This document shows positions 10,477 through 17,774 of a stretch of DNA of 33,921 nt, one piece after another (position 1 is the first letter of the stretch; every line of letters starts with the position of its first letter). The stretch spans positions 1 through 33,921 of the forward strand of contig SHZF01000046.1 in the NCBI GenBank assembly GCA_009692425.1, given 5' to 3'. Source of the DNA: Myxococcales bacterium. Lineage in GTDB: Bacteria > Myxococcota_A > UBA9042. The notes under the pieces are model-generated. The model searched no databases. It had not been told where the DNA came from and saw nothing but the letters and a program-made list of their open reading frames with translations. The position numbers and the translations under genes are program-made.

Positions 10477-11451
10477 TCAGATGGCAGGGCGCTTCAGATC
10501 GGGCGCGTCACCGGCAGGCGGGCGGCGTGGCGCGGGCATGGTCGGGCTCGGGTCCGCCGGCGGCTCGACGCCCGGCCCTTCGACCTTGGTGCCCGGTTTG
10601 GCGACCAGCCCCACGCCCTGCTTGCAGCGCTGGGCCTGCGACGCGATCATGTCCTTGGCCAGCTTGCCGTGGGGCAGCTTGCCGAAGTCTGACATCAGGT
10701 ACTTCAGCGCACCGGTCGCCTTCTGGCACTCGCCTTGGGCCTCGAGCAGCTTGGCGATCTCGATCAGCGCCTCCCCCACATAGACGTGCTTGCGGTCGGC
10801 GAGCCAGTTGTGCACCTCTTCGAAGTGGCCCGTCGCGTCCGCCCAGCGGTGCTCCTCGGCGGCGATGCGGCCGAGCAGCAGCGTACAGGCGGCGCCCGGC
10901 TCCGTGCGCGGGAACAACTTTTTGCAGTGGGCGGCGACCGCGGCCGCCACGCGGATGTCGCCTTCGCCGTAGCGATCCGCCGCGAGCCTGGCCAGCCCCG
11001 GACCATCGGCCGGCACGTCGGGGGGCAGCGCGAGGATGGTGATGCCAGCCCGGTCGCGCAGATCGGCGACCAACTGGTTCAACCTCTGGCGCAGGTCGGC
11101 CACGCCTTGCCCGCCGGAATTCGCGACCTTTTCCGCCACGTCGAGCCGCCGCAGCACGACTTCGAATTCGCCCTTGAGGCGCTGCACGGCCCGCTCGAAA
11201 TCCTGCAGCCGCGCCCCGGAGCGCGCCGCAGCTTCGCGCAGTTGCCCGGAGGACTCCTCGACCGAAGTCGCGAGGTTTTCGAGCCGCTTCGTCTCGCGGG
11301 CAGCATCGGCCAGCACGGTCGAAGTCGCCTTTTCCAGCGCAGCAACCCGAGACTCGACATGATCCACATGGCTGCGGGTCGCCACGCAGCTGGGCACGAC
11401 CGCCAGCGCAAGCAGAACCGCCACCGCGGGCATGACAGACTTGCAATCCAT
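10477..11451 (-). CDS. CpoB/YbgF-like coiled-coil lipoprotein
   Basis: The 324-residue product (from ATG 11451) has a lipoprotein signal ending VVPSC (Cys22). Heptad-rich sequence at about 28-120 predicts a coiled coil. A helical TPR-like part follows (about 150-270; LARLAADRYGEGD, ACTLLLGRIAAEEHRWADA), then a Pro-rich tail. This order (coiled coil, then TPR) is that of CpoB/YbgF, which coordinates the Tol-Pal system with peptidoglycan synthesis. CpoB itself is usually periplasmic rather than lipidated, so the lipobox is a difference. The gene directly follows a Pal-like gene (47 bases), which supports a Tol-Pal role. The start is uncertain: GTG at 11466 and a later ATG at 11433 are also possible, and none has a strong ribosome site. 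Confidence 0.7.
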   Translation of the reverse strand: MDCKSVMPAVAVLLALAVVPSCVATRSHVDHVESRVAALEKATSTVLADAARETKRLENLATSVEESSGQLREAAARSGARLQDFERAVQRLKGEFEVVLRRLDVAEKVANSGGQGVADLRQRLNQLVADLRDRAGITILALPPDVPADGPGLARLAADRYGEGDIRVAAAVAAHCKKLFPRTEPGAACTLLLGRIAAEEHRWADATGHFEEVHNWLADRKHVYVGEALIEIAKLLEAQGECQKATGALKYLMSDFGKLPHGKLAKDMIASQAQRCKQGVGLVAKPGTKVEGPGVEPPADPSPTMPAPRRPPAGDAPDLKRPAI

Positions 11452-11498
11452 GGGGAAAATGCACACGGCGGGCCGCGCGGCGTTCGGCGGGAGCCAGC

Positions 11499-12287
11499 CT
11501 ACTTGCCGTCCTTGTCAGTGCGAAACTCGGTACGGCGGTTCTGCGACCAGCACGACTCCGACTCACCCGAGCACGCGGGCCGCGTCTTGCCGAAGGACAT
11601 CGTCTTGACCTTGAGCTTGGGGGCCACCTGCTGCAGGTACGACTTCGCGGCTTTGGCGCGCCGGTTGCCGAGTTCCATGTTGTAGGCGTCGGTGCCGCGC
11701 TCGTCGCAGTGCCCCTCGACCGTCACCGAACTGACCCCCTTTTCCTTCATGCACTTCCAACTCGTCGAGATGGCGTCCTGCGAGGCCGAGGTCAGCGCAT
11801 ACTCGTTGAACTCGAAGTACGCCGGCAGTGACTGGCAGGCGCCCTTGGCATCGACGCACTTGCCGTCCTTGCAGGTCAGCCCCTTGCCGCACTCGCCGTC
11901 CGACTTGCAGCCACCGCCGACATCGCTGCTGCCGGGCAACATGCACGCGCCGCCCGAGCACTTCTGCCCGGCCGGGCAGTCGGCGTCGCCCACGCACTCA
12001 GCCAGGCACTTGTTGGACTGGCACTTGCGGCCGCTGCCGCAGTCGAGGTTGTTCGCGCAGCAGTCGGCCTTCTTGCCGCAGGCGCCCTTGACGCACGCCA
12101 CGCACGGGTCGTTCGACGGGTTCGGGCAGTGGCTCGTTTCGCGGCACTGGGCGCACTTCTTGTCGACGCAGTACTCGCCTTTCTCTTTGCACGTCTCGTC
12201 GGCGGCGCAGTTCGGATAGGACGGCCCGCACGCGATCGCCACGACGGCGAGGCAGGACAGCACAGCGAGGTCGCGCGTTCGGCCCAT
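11499..12287 (-). CDS. pal: Pal-like peptidoglycan-associated lipoprotein with inserted Cys-rich region
   Basis: The 262-residue protein has a lipoprotein signal ending VVAIAC (Cys20). A stretch of about 120 residues rich in cysteine follows (for example KKADCCANNLDCGSG, then CKSDGECGKGLTCKDGKC). The C-terminal OmpA/Pal domain starts near residue 152: YFEFNEYALTSAS, EGHCDERGTDAYN, LGNRRAKAAKSYL, SFGKTRPACSG and QNRRTEF. The Asp and Arg that bind diaminopimelate are kept in CDERGT and NRRA. Usual Pal has a short linker instead of the Cys-rich stretch and Thr where this has Cys in GHCDERG. An upstream in-frame ATG at 12341 has a better ribosome site (GAGGA) but would give an unusually long signal; both are possible. 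Operon order is Cys-rich lipoprotein, this gene, CpoB-like, mnmG. Confidence 0.85.
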   Translation of the reverse strand: MGRTRDLAVLSCLAVVAIACGPSYPNCAADETCKEKGEYCVDKKCAQCRETSHCPNPSNDPCVACVKGACGKKADCCANNLDCGSGRKCQSNKCLAECVGDADCPAGQKCSGGACMLPGSSDVGGGCKSDGECGKGLTCKDGKCVDAKGACQSLPAYFEFNEYALTSASQDAISTSWKCMKEKGVSSVTVEGHCDERGTDAYNMELGNRRAKAAKSYLQQVAPKLKVKTMSFGKTRPACSGESESCWSQNRRTEFRTDKDGK

Positions 12288-12490
12288 GCTGGCAGCGATC
12301 AGGTTCAGCGCGCGGAACGGGAGAGCAAGAGCGACGTGCATGGAGGCGATCCTCAGGGCGGGCGTGTCCGCAGGGGGGGAGCAGAAGCCCCGGTCGATCG
12401 CACGTAGTGGCCGTCGTGCGATCGACGCGGGGCATTCCAGATTCGGGCGCGTTCCGGGGACAACCGGATACCAGCGAGCGGAGCGGACGG

Positions 12491-12763
12491 CTACTTGCAC
12501 TTGCCCGCACGGCAGCGACCACCCGACGCGCAATCGGCGTCGGATTCGCAGCAATCCGCCGCCTTGACGCACGCCGCGTTGACGCAGCGGCCGCAGGCAC
12601 CGAGATTCGAGCACTGGTCGTCGGACTGGCAGCCGGCCGGGGCGGCGGCCGGGGCGGCGGCCGGGGCCGGCGCATTGTCGTACTTCTGTTCCTTCTTGGG
12701 GGGCGACGAGCAACCGACCGCAAGGAGGAGGGCGACGGGGACGAGCAGGCGAAGGAAGGTCAT
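12491..12763 (-). CDS. Small Cys-rich lipoprotein
   Basis: The 90-residue product starts at ATG 12763, seven bases after TGGAG. The signal peptide ends LLAVGC (Cys18). An Ala/Pro linker follows, encoded by about 2.7 copies of a 12-base GGCCGGGGCGGC unit at 12635-12667. The C-terminus has about a dozen cysteines, with CVKAADCCESDADCASG closely resembling the matching CCANNLDCGSG segment in the Pal-like protein encoded downstream. The two probably share one duplicated Cys-rich fold. No function is known; the operon position suggests an envelope role near Tol-Pal. The 149 to 203 bases between this gene and the Pal-like gene show no other gene. Confidence 0.75.
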   Translation of the reverse strand: MTFLRLLVPVALLLAVGCSSPPKKEQKYDNAPAPAAAPAAAPAGCQSDDQCSNLGACGRCVNAACVKAADCCESDADCASGGRCRAGKCK

Positions 12764-12867
12764 GGCAAGGCTCCAGGGTAGGTTGGGCGCGATCGGAAAT
12801 CCGGGCGCGGGTGCAACACGGGCGCCGGTGGAATCCCAAGCGCCCATGAAATCAAGGACACTGTGGT

Positions 12868-12887
12868 GCGTACGGCTTGGGGTACGC
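12868..12887. promoter_or_regulatory. Inverted repeat GCGTAC-N8-GTACGC in a divergent promoter region (copy 1)
   Basis: In the 302-base space between the divergent small lipoprotein gene (start 12763) and the radical SAM gene (start 13066), GCGTAC at 12868-12873 is repeated inverted as GTACGC at 12882-12887. The same half-sites occur again at 13022-13040. Two copies of one dyad in a divergent promoter region suit a dimeric regulator, but no other evidence supports this. Confidence 0.35.
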
Positions 12888-13021
12888 CAGTGCAGGTCGT
12901 GGCCGGATCTGACACGGCGCGTCAGCCCGGCCGGGGCGCTACCTAGCTGGACGATAGCGGAATGTCAACTGCGCCCGTGCGCCCGGATCCGCCGCCCAAC
13001 CTTCCCCGCCGCCCCGGGCCG

Positions 13022-13040
13022 GCGTACCGTCTCTGTACGC
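13022..13040. promoter_or_regulatory. Inverted repeat GCGTAC-N7-GTACGC before the radical SAM gene (copy 2)
   Basis: GCGTAC at 13022-13027 and GTACGC at 13035-13040 are separated by seven bases (eight in copy 1). The dyad ends 25 bases before the radical SAM start codon, where a bound protein could block transcription or early initiation. A short hairpin in the mRNA leader is the alternative. Confidence 0.35.
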
Positions 13041-13065
13041 GGCAGTCGCCGCCCGCAAGGAAGCC

Positions 13066-14184
13066 ATGACCGACGACCGGCTTGCCGCCGCAGATCTCGC
13101 CCGCGACCCCAGCATCGTCGCGGTGGGCTGGTCGCGCCCGGTCGACGGCGATCGCCTGGAATGCACCCTGTGCCCGCGCGCTTGCCGACTGCACGACGGC
13201 CAGCGCGGGTTGTGTTTCGTGCGTGGCCGCGCCGGTGCCACGATGGTCCTGACGAGCTACGGGCGCTCGTCGGGCTTCTGCATCGACCCGATCGAAAAGA
13301 AGCCGCTCGCCCACTTCCTGCCCGGCACCCCCGTGCTCAGTTTCGGCACCGCGGGTTGCAACCTGTCGTGCGCTTTCTGCCAGAACTGGTCGATCTCGAA
13401 ATCGCGCGAAATGGACACGCTCGCCGACCGCGCCACCCCCGCCGCCATCGCCGAAGCCGCCGTGCAGACCGGGTGCCGCTCAGTGGCGATGACGTACAAC
13501 GACCCCGTCATTTTCTACGAGTACGCCGCCGATGTCGCCGTGGCGTGCCGATCGCGCGGGCTGAAGACCGTCGCCGTCACCGCCGGCTACATCACGGACG
13601 CCGCGCGCGCACCTTTCTTCGCGCATTTCGACGCCGCCAATGTCGATCTCAAGGGCTTTACCGAAGACTTCTACCGCACCGTGTGCGGCGGTCACCTGCA
13701 GCCCGTGCTCGACACGCTGCAATACCTCGTGCGGCAGACGCGGGTGTGGACCGAAGTGACGACGCTGCTCATCCCCGGCCTGAACGACGGCGACGCGGAA
13801 CTCGAGCGGCTGGCGCGTTGGTACTTCGAGACCCTCGGGCCCGACGTGCCGCTGCACTTTTCCGCGTTCCATCCCGACTTCAAGCTGCTGGACCGCCCGC
13901 GCACGCCGCCCGCAACCCTGCGCCGCGCCCGCCGCATCGCCAAGGAGGCGGGCCTGCGCCACGTCTACACCGGCAACGTCCACGATCCCGCAGGCGATGC
14001 GACCGTATGTCACGGGTGCGGCACGGTGCTGGTCGCGCGCGACTGGTACGAAGTGCTGCAGTACCGCGTCCGCGCCGACGGGGCGTGCCCGGAGTGCGGT
14101 ACGCACTGTGCCGGTGTGTGGGAAGCCAGCGCTGGGTCCTGGGGGCGCAAGCGCGTGCCGGTGCGGGTGGGCGAGGCGGCGTGA
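13066..14184 (+). CDS. amrS: AmmeMemoRadiSam system radical SAM enzyme
   Basis: The 372-residue radical SAM protein matches the third component of the AmmeMemoRadiSam system, whose reaction is unknown. Its relatives resemble pyruvate formate-lyase activating enzymes. A Cys cluster near residues 28-46 (CTLCPRACRLHDGQRGLC) comes before the [4Fe-4S] motif CNLSCAFC (Cys98, Cys102, Cys105). FGTAGC, MTYNDPVIFYEY, NVDLKGFTEDFY and TTLLIPGLND follow, as in the family. The C-terminus has a zinc-ribbon-like pair, CHGCG and CPECGTHC. ATG 13066 has AAGGA just upstream. The partner proteins Memo and AMMECR1 are encoded as one fusion at 31,759-33,216. A stand-alone transcript is likely, because the next gene starts 294 bases later. 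Confidence 0.92.
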   Translation: MTDDRLAAADLARDPSIVAVGWSRPVDGDRLECTLCPRACRLHDGQRGLCFVRGRAGATMVLTSYGRSSGFCIDPIEKKPLAHFLPGTPVLSFGTAGCNLSCAFCQNWSISKSREMDTLADRATPAAIAEAAVQTGCRSVAMTYNDPVIFYEYAADVAVACRSRGLKTVAVTAGYITDAARAPFFAHFDAANVDLKGFTEDFYRTVCGGHLQPVLDTLQYLVRQTRVWTEVTTLLIPGLNDGDAELERLARWYFETLGPDVPLHFSAFHPDFKLLDRPRTPPATLRRARRIAKEAGLRHVYTGNVHDPAGDATVCHGCGTVLVARDWYEVLQYRVRADGACPECGTHCAGVWEASAGSWGRKRVPVRVGEAA

Positions 14185-14478
14185 TGCCGGCAATACCAAT
14201 GCCCGCCGAATCGGATCGAGGGCTCGCAACGAACGCGGCGAGCGAGGCAAGGCGCGGAGGCGACGGAATTGCAGGACGATTTCGAGCCTGCGCAACGCAG
14301 CCGCAGCCGTCGCGGGCGGGCCCTGCTGCTCGTCGGGTCCAGCGTTCAGGATGATCGCGACTGGCTTCGGCTGGACCCACGGCCGCGACCCTCACCGGGG
14401 GCGGACGCCTTCGATTGCCAACCTCCGGTCGCCTGCCCTACGCTGCCCGCCGCCGCGCACATCGGGAGGAGCGCGACC
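14185..14478. other. Gene-free spacer before the ABC operon
   Basis: No convincing gene is seen in these 294 bases, although one frame is open without homology. A short dyad GCTCGC (14222-14227) and GCGAGC (14238-14243) lies in a stretch that reads like a dispersed GC-rich repeat. No second copy was noticed in this window. The promoter of the ABC operon should lie here, and GGGAGGAG at 14464-14471 is its first ribosome site. Confidence 0.4.
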
Positions 14479-15696
14479 ATGGGGAGCCTGCTCCAGATTG
14501 CCGTCCGCAACGTCGTGCGCAACGTGCGCCGTACGGCCATTACGCTGGCCGCCCTGCTGCTCGGCGTCGGTGTCATGGTCAGCATCCGCGGCACACTCAA
14601 CGGGCTGCAGCGTTCGATGAAGGAGAGCATGGTGCTGGCCCAGACCGGCGCCGTGCAGGTGCACAAGAAGGGCTACCTGAAGAATGTGCTCTCCAGCCCG
14701 TTGCACCTCGACATGGAGGTGGGCGACGCGCTCGTGAAGAGAATCCTCGCCGTGCCCCACGTCACTGCCGTCGCGCCGCGCATCCTGTTCGGCGGCATGG
14801 TCAACCTCGGCGACCAGACCCTGTTCATGGCGACCCTGGCCCTCGATCCGAAACGGGAATTCGAGGTGTGCCCGAAACGCCGTGACCTGTTCGATGCCCG
14901 CGCGAAGGCCTTTGGAACCAGCGCAGACGGCATGGTGATCACGGTCGAACTGGCCAAGGGGCTCGGCGCCAAGCTGACGGAGCCGGCCGCGCTGCTGGCG
15001 CCGGACAAGGACGGCGCGTTGTCGGGAGAAAACGCTACGATTCTAGGGACCATGCAGCTGACTTCGCCCGGAGAGCGCAAGATCGGCATCGTGCCACTGC
15101 CGCTCGCCCAGCACCTGCTCAAGATGGAAGGGCGCGCGACCGAACTCGCCATCGCCGTCGACGACCTCGAGAACGCCCCACTCGTGGCGGCGGCGCTGGA
15201 GCGCGCGCTCGGCCCGGAGTTCGAAGTGCACACGTGGGACAACGTGGCGACGTTCTTCAAGGACATCCTGTTCCGCCAGGACTTCTTGCTGAGCCTGATC
15301 GCGACGGTGTTTCTCGTGCTGATGCTGCTCGGCGTCGCGAACACGATGCTGATGTCGGTGCTGGACCGCACCCGCGAGATCGGCACAATGATGGCTTTGG
15401 GCGTGCGCCGGTCGCGCATCGTGACGCTGTTCCTGGTCGAGGCGGCGGTCATCGGCGTGTTCGGAGGCTGTCTCGGCGGACTCCTCGGCAGCATCGTGGT
15501 GGCTTGGCTACATGTACGCGGCATCGAGGTGACGATGCCGACATCGGCAGTGCCGTTCGTCATCCAGCCGTTCGTCGATGTCCTGTACATCGTCAAGATC
15601 GTGTGTCTTTCCGGCATCGGCGCGCTCGTCTTCGCGGTCTATCCGGCGTGGCGCGCGAGCAGGTTGCGGCCGGTGCAGGCGCTTGCGGGCGGCTGA
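14479..15696 (+). CDS. ABC transporter permease, LolC/E-MacB (FtsX) family
   Basis: The 405-residue inner-membrane protein has the four-helix layout of the type VII ABC permeases. Helix 1 is at about 18-40 (ITLAALLLGVGVMVSIRG), then a large periplasmic domain of about 220 residues, then three helices at about 269-291, 314-343 and 368-391. The cytoplasmic coupling segment after helix 2 reads DRTREIGTMMALGVRRS, the typical FtsX-domain signature. The C-terminus ends YPAWRASRLRPVQAL. ATG 14479 follows GGGAGGAG by about eight bases; the frame is open further upstream but without homology. It is the first of five co-directional genes and pairs with the next permease and the ATPase at 19,393. Confidence 0.92.
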   Translation: MGSLLQIAVRNVVRNVRRTAITLAALLLGVGVMVSIRGTLNGLQRSMKESMVLAQTGAVQVHKKGYLKNVLSSPLHLDMEVGDALVKRILAVPHVTAVAPRILFGGMVNLGDQTLFMATLALDPKREFEVCPKRRDLFDARAKAFGTSADGMVITVELAKGLGAKLTEPAALLAPDKDGALSGENATILGTMQLTSPGERKIGIVPLPLAQHLLKMEGRATELAIAVDDLENAPLVAAALERALGPEFEVHTWDNVATFFKDILFRQDFLLSLIATVFLVLMLLGVANTMLMSVLDRTREIGTMMALGVRRSRIVTLFLVEAAVIGVFGGCLGGLLGSIVVAWLHVRGIEVTMPTSAVPFVIQPFVDVLYIVKIVCLSGIGALVFAVYPAWRASRLRPVQALAGG

Positions 15697-15746
15697 TCAA
15701 AACGGGGAGCGGGGACGAATCGATGGGGGTCAGGGACTAGAAGACC

Positions 15747-16967
15747 ATGGGCACGCTTTTCCAACTGGCCGCGCGCAATGTCTTGCGCAACAAGTCGCGC
15801 TCCGGGCTGACGATCGGCGCCATCGCGTTCGGCGTGCTGATGTCGCTGCTGTTGGGCGGGTTTGTCTCAGGCATCGGCACCAACATGGTCGACGACGTGG
15901 TGCTCGGCAAGGTCGGCGCGCTGCAGGTCCACCTGCGCGGCTACGATGACGTCAAGGACAACCAACCCGTCCACCTCCACATGCCCGTGCACGGCGAGGT
16001 GGTCGACAAGATCCGGGCGGTGCCCGGCGTGACGGGCGTGCTGCCCCGCATCGTGCTCGCCGCGATGATCAACAACGGCACGTCGTCGACGATGTGCGTG
16101 GTCGTCGGTGCCGACCCGAGCCTCGAACCGGCCGTGCTGCCGTTGGCGCGGCGCGGGCTGGCCGGCCAAGGCAACGAGGCGGCCGCACCCCACCGCGGCG
16201 TGCTCGGTTTCGAACTGGCCGAGGCGATGAACGTGCGCGCAGGGTCTTCGGTCGTGCTGCAAGCGGCGACCGCCAACGGCCAGCAGAACGCGCTCGATCT
16301 CGACGTCGGCGGCACGACGAACAACAGCGTGCCGTTCGAGTCAAAGCGCATGCTGACGGTGCCGCTCGCGTTCGCTCAGGAACTGCTCCAACTCGAAGGC
16401 CGCGCCACCGAGTTTACCGTCGCCGTCGCCGATCGAGAAAAGGTCCTCGCCATCGCCGAGCAGATGCAGGCCGCGTTGGGTCCGGCGTACCACGTGCAGC
16501 ACTGGCAGCAACTGCGGCCGGCGGTGGTCGACATCGTCACTGTCCAGAGAATCGTCCTGTTTTCGATCTGCATCGTCTTTCTGGCCATCGCCATTATCGG
16601 CGTGATGAACACGATGCTCATGAGCGTGCTGGAGCGCGTCCGCGAAATCGGCACGATGATGGCGGTCGGCGTCCGGCGCGGCGTCATCGTCGTGCTTTTC
16701 CTGTTCGAGGCGCTCACGTTGGCGGCATTGGGGACTGCGACCGGCTGTGTGCTCGCGTTCAGCCTGCTCGGGCTGGCCCGCGCGCTCGGGGGCATTCCGC
16801 TGACGCCGCCCGGCAGTGCGATGGTCCTGTATGTGCAGCCGATCGCGCCGGTGTGGTTGCTCGGCCTGACCGCAGCGGCGATGTTCGTCGGAACTTTGGG
16901 GGCATCGGCGTACCCGGCGTTCCGGGCCGCGCGGTTGCGGCCGGTCGAAGCGTTGCGTGCGACCTGA
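15747..16967 (+). CDS. ABC transporter permease, LolC/E-MacB (FtsX) family (second subunit)
   Basis: The 406-residue protein is a paralogue of the preceding permease: RNVLRNKSRSGLTIGAIAFG at the N-terminus, a periplasmic domain, and ERVREIGTMMAVGVRRG between the last helices. The end reads YPAFRAARLRPVEALRA. Three C-terminal membrane segments lie at about 267-290, 312-345 and 365-390. Two different permeases with one ATPase match the LolC-LolE-LolD heterodimer plan rather than the MacB homodimer. Spacing is 50 bases to the gene before and 36 to the gene after. Confidence 0.92.
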   Translation: MGTLFQLAARNVLRNKSRSGLTIGAIAFGVLMSLLLGGFVSGIGTNMVDDVVLGKVGALQVHLRGYDDVKDNQPVHLHMPVHGEVVDKIRAVPGVTGVLPRIVLAAMINNGTSSTMCVVVGADPSLEPAVLPLARRGLAGQGNEAAAPHRGVLGFELAEAMNVRAGSSVVLQAATANGQQNALDLDVGGTTNNSVPFESKRMLTVPLAFAQELLQLEGRATEFTVAVADREKVLAIAEQMQAALGPAYHVQHWQQLRPAVVDIVTVQRIVLFSICIVFLAIAIIGVMNTMLMSVLERVREIGTMMAVGVRRGVIVVLFLFEALTLAALGTATGCVLAFSLLGLARALGGIPLTPPGSAMVLYVQPIAPVWLLGLTAAAMFVGTLGASAYPAFRAARLRPVEALRAT

Positions 16968-17003
16968 AGCGGGCCCGCGCCGTGCAATGAGGGAGGTCTG
17001 ATC

Positions 17004-17750
17004 ATGCGTGTTTGCGATTCACACCGTGGCCCATGGCTCGCGCTGGCCATCGGTTGCCTGGTGCCGCAGGTAGGCTTCGCCGCGCCGACGCTCGACGAAC
17101 TGCTGAAGAAGTATGACACGGTCATGGGTGCCGAGAGTTTCGAATCCGTGGCGCGCATGACGGCCCACCGCGACGATGGCTCGGAGCGCACCTACAAGAT
17201 GCGCATCCTCAAGGCTGGCACCGACAAGCTGCGGGTGGCGTTTGCCGAGCCCGCCGCCGTCGCCGGCCAGGAGATGCTGCGGCAGGGCGACAACTCGTGG
17301 GTCTACATGCCGAGCCTCAAGCGCGCGATCCGGCTGGCCAATCGCGAGAACTTCCAGGGCGGCGACTTCAACAACGCCGACGTGCTGCGGGTGAACTACA
17401 CCGCCGACTATGCCGGCGCCGTGGCCGAAGACGCCGCCCGGCCCGACACGTGGCGCCTCGACCTCAAGGCGAAATCGGCGGGCGCGGCGTACGACGCCAT
17501 CAAGCTGTGGGTGCGCCGTGCCGACCAGCAGCCGGTCAGGGCCGAGTACTACTCCGCGTCGGGCAAGATGCTGCGCATGGCCGAGTTCTCCGAGGTCAAG
17601 GACTTCGGCGGCGGCTTCCTGCGGCCGGGCAAGATCCTGATGAAGAACATGCTCGCCACCGCGCGCTGGACGCTGCTCACCACCGAGTCGTTCAACGTGG
17701 CTGCGCGACCGGGGTCGTCGAAGTTCGTGCTCGACGACCTGGGCAAGTAG
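17004..17750 (+). CDS. LolA-like periplasmic outer-membrane lipoprotein-sorting family protein
   Basis: The 248-residue protein has a signal peptide (cleavage likely after about residue 26, GFA-A). Its core matches the LolA-like family annotated as outer membrane lipoprotein-sorting protein: TLDELLKKYDTVMGAESF, RTYKMRILKAGTDKLRVAF, SWVYMPSLKRAIRLANRENFQGGDFNNADVL (read in two parts) and a conserved MAEFSEVKDFGGGFLRPGKI end. LolA-fold proteins carry lipids or lipoproteins across the periplasm in a half-open barrel. ATG 17004 has GGAGG eight bases upstream. Its place between two permeases and an outer-membrane barrel suggests it is the carrier of this system. A weak AIGC sequence in the signal is probably not a lipobox. 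Confidence 0.85.
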   Translation: MRVCDSHRGPWLALAIGCLVPQVGFAAPTLDELLKKYDTVMGAESFESVARMTAHRDDGSERTYKMRILKAGTDKLRVAFAEPAAVAGQEMLRQGDNSWVYMPSLKRAIRLANRENFQGGDFNNADVLRVNYTADYAGAVAEDAARPDTWRLDLKAKSAGAAYDAIKLWVRRADQQPVRAEYYSASGKMLRMAEFSEVKDFGGGFLRPGKILMKNMLATARWTLLTTESFNVAARPGSSKFVLDDLGK

Positions 17751-17774
17751 CGCACGGTGGGGAAGGCCGGCGCC

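Noticed and set aside
12635-12667. A possible regulatory GC-rich repeat
   Set aside because: It is a 12-base slippage repeat coding for the Ala/Pro linker of the small lipoprotein.
14185-14478. N-terminal extension of the first permease upstream of 14479
   Set aside because: The frame is open, but the added residues are not membrane-like and ATG 14479 has a strong ribosome site.
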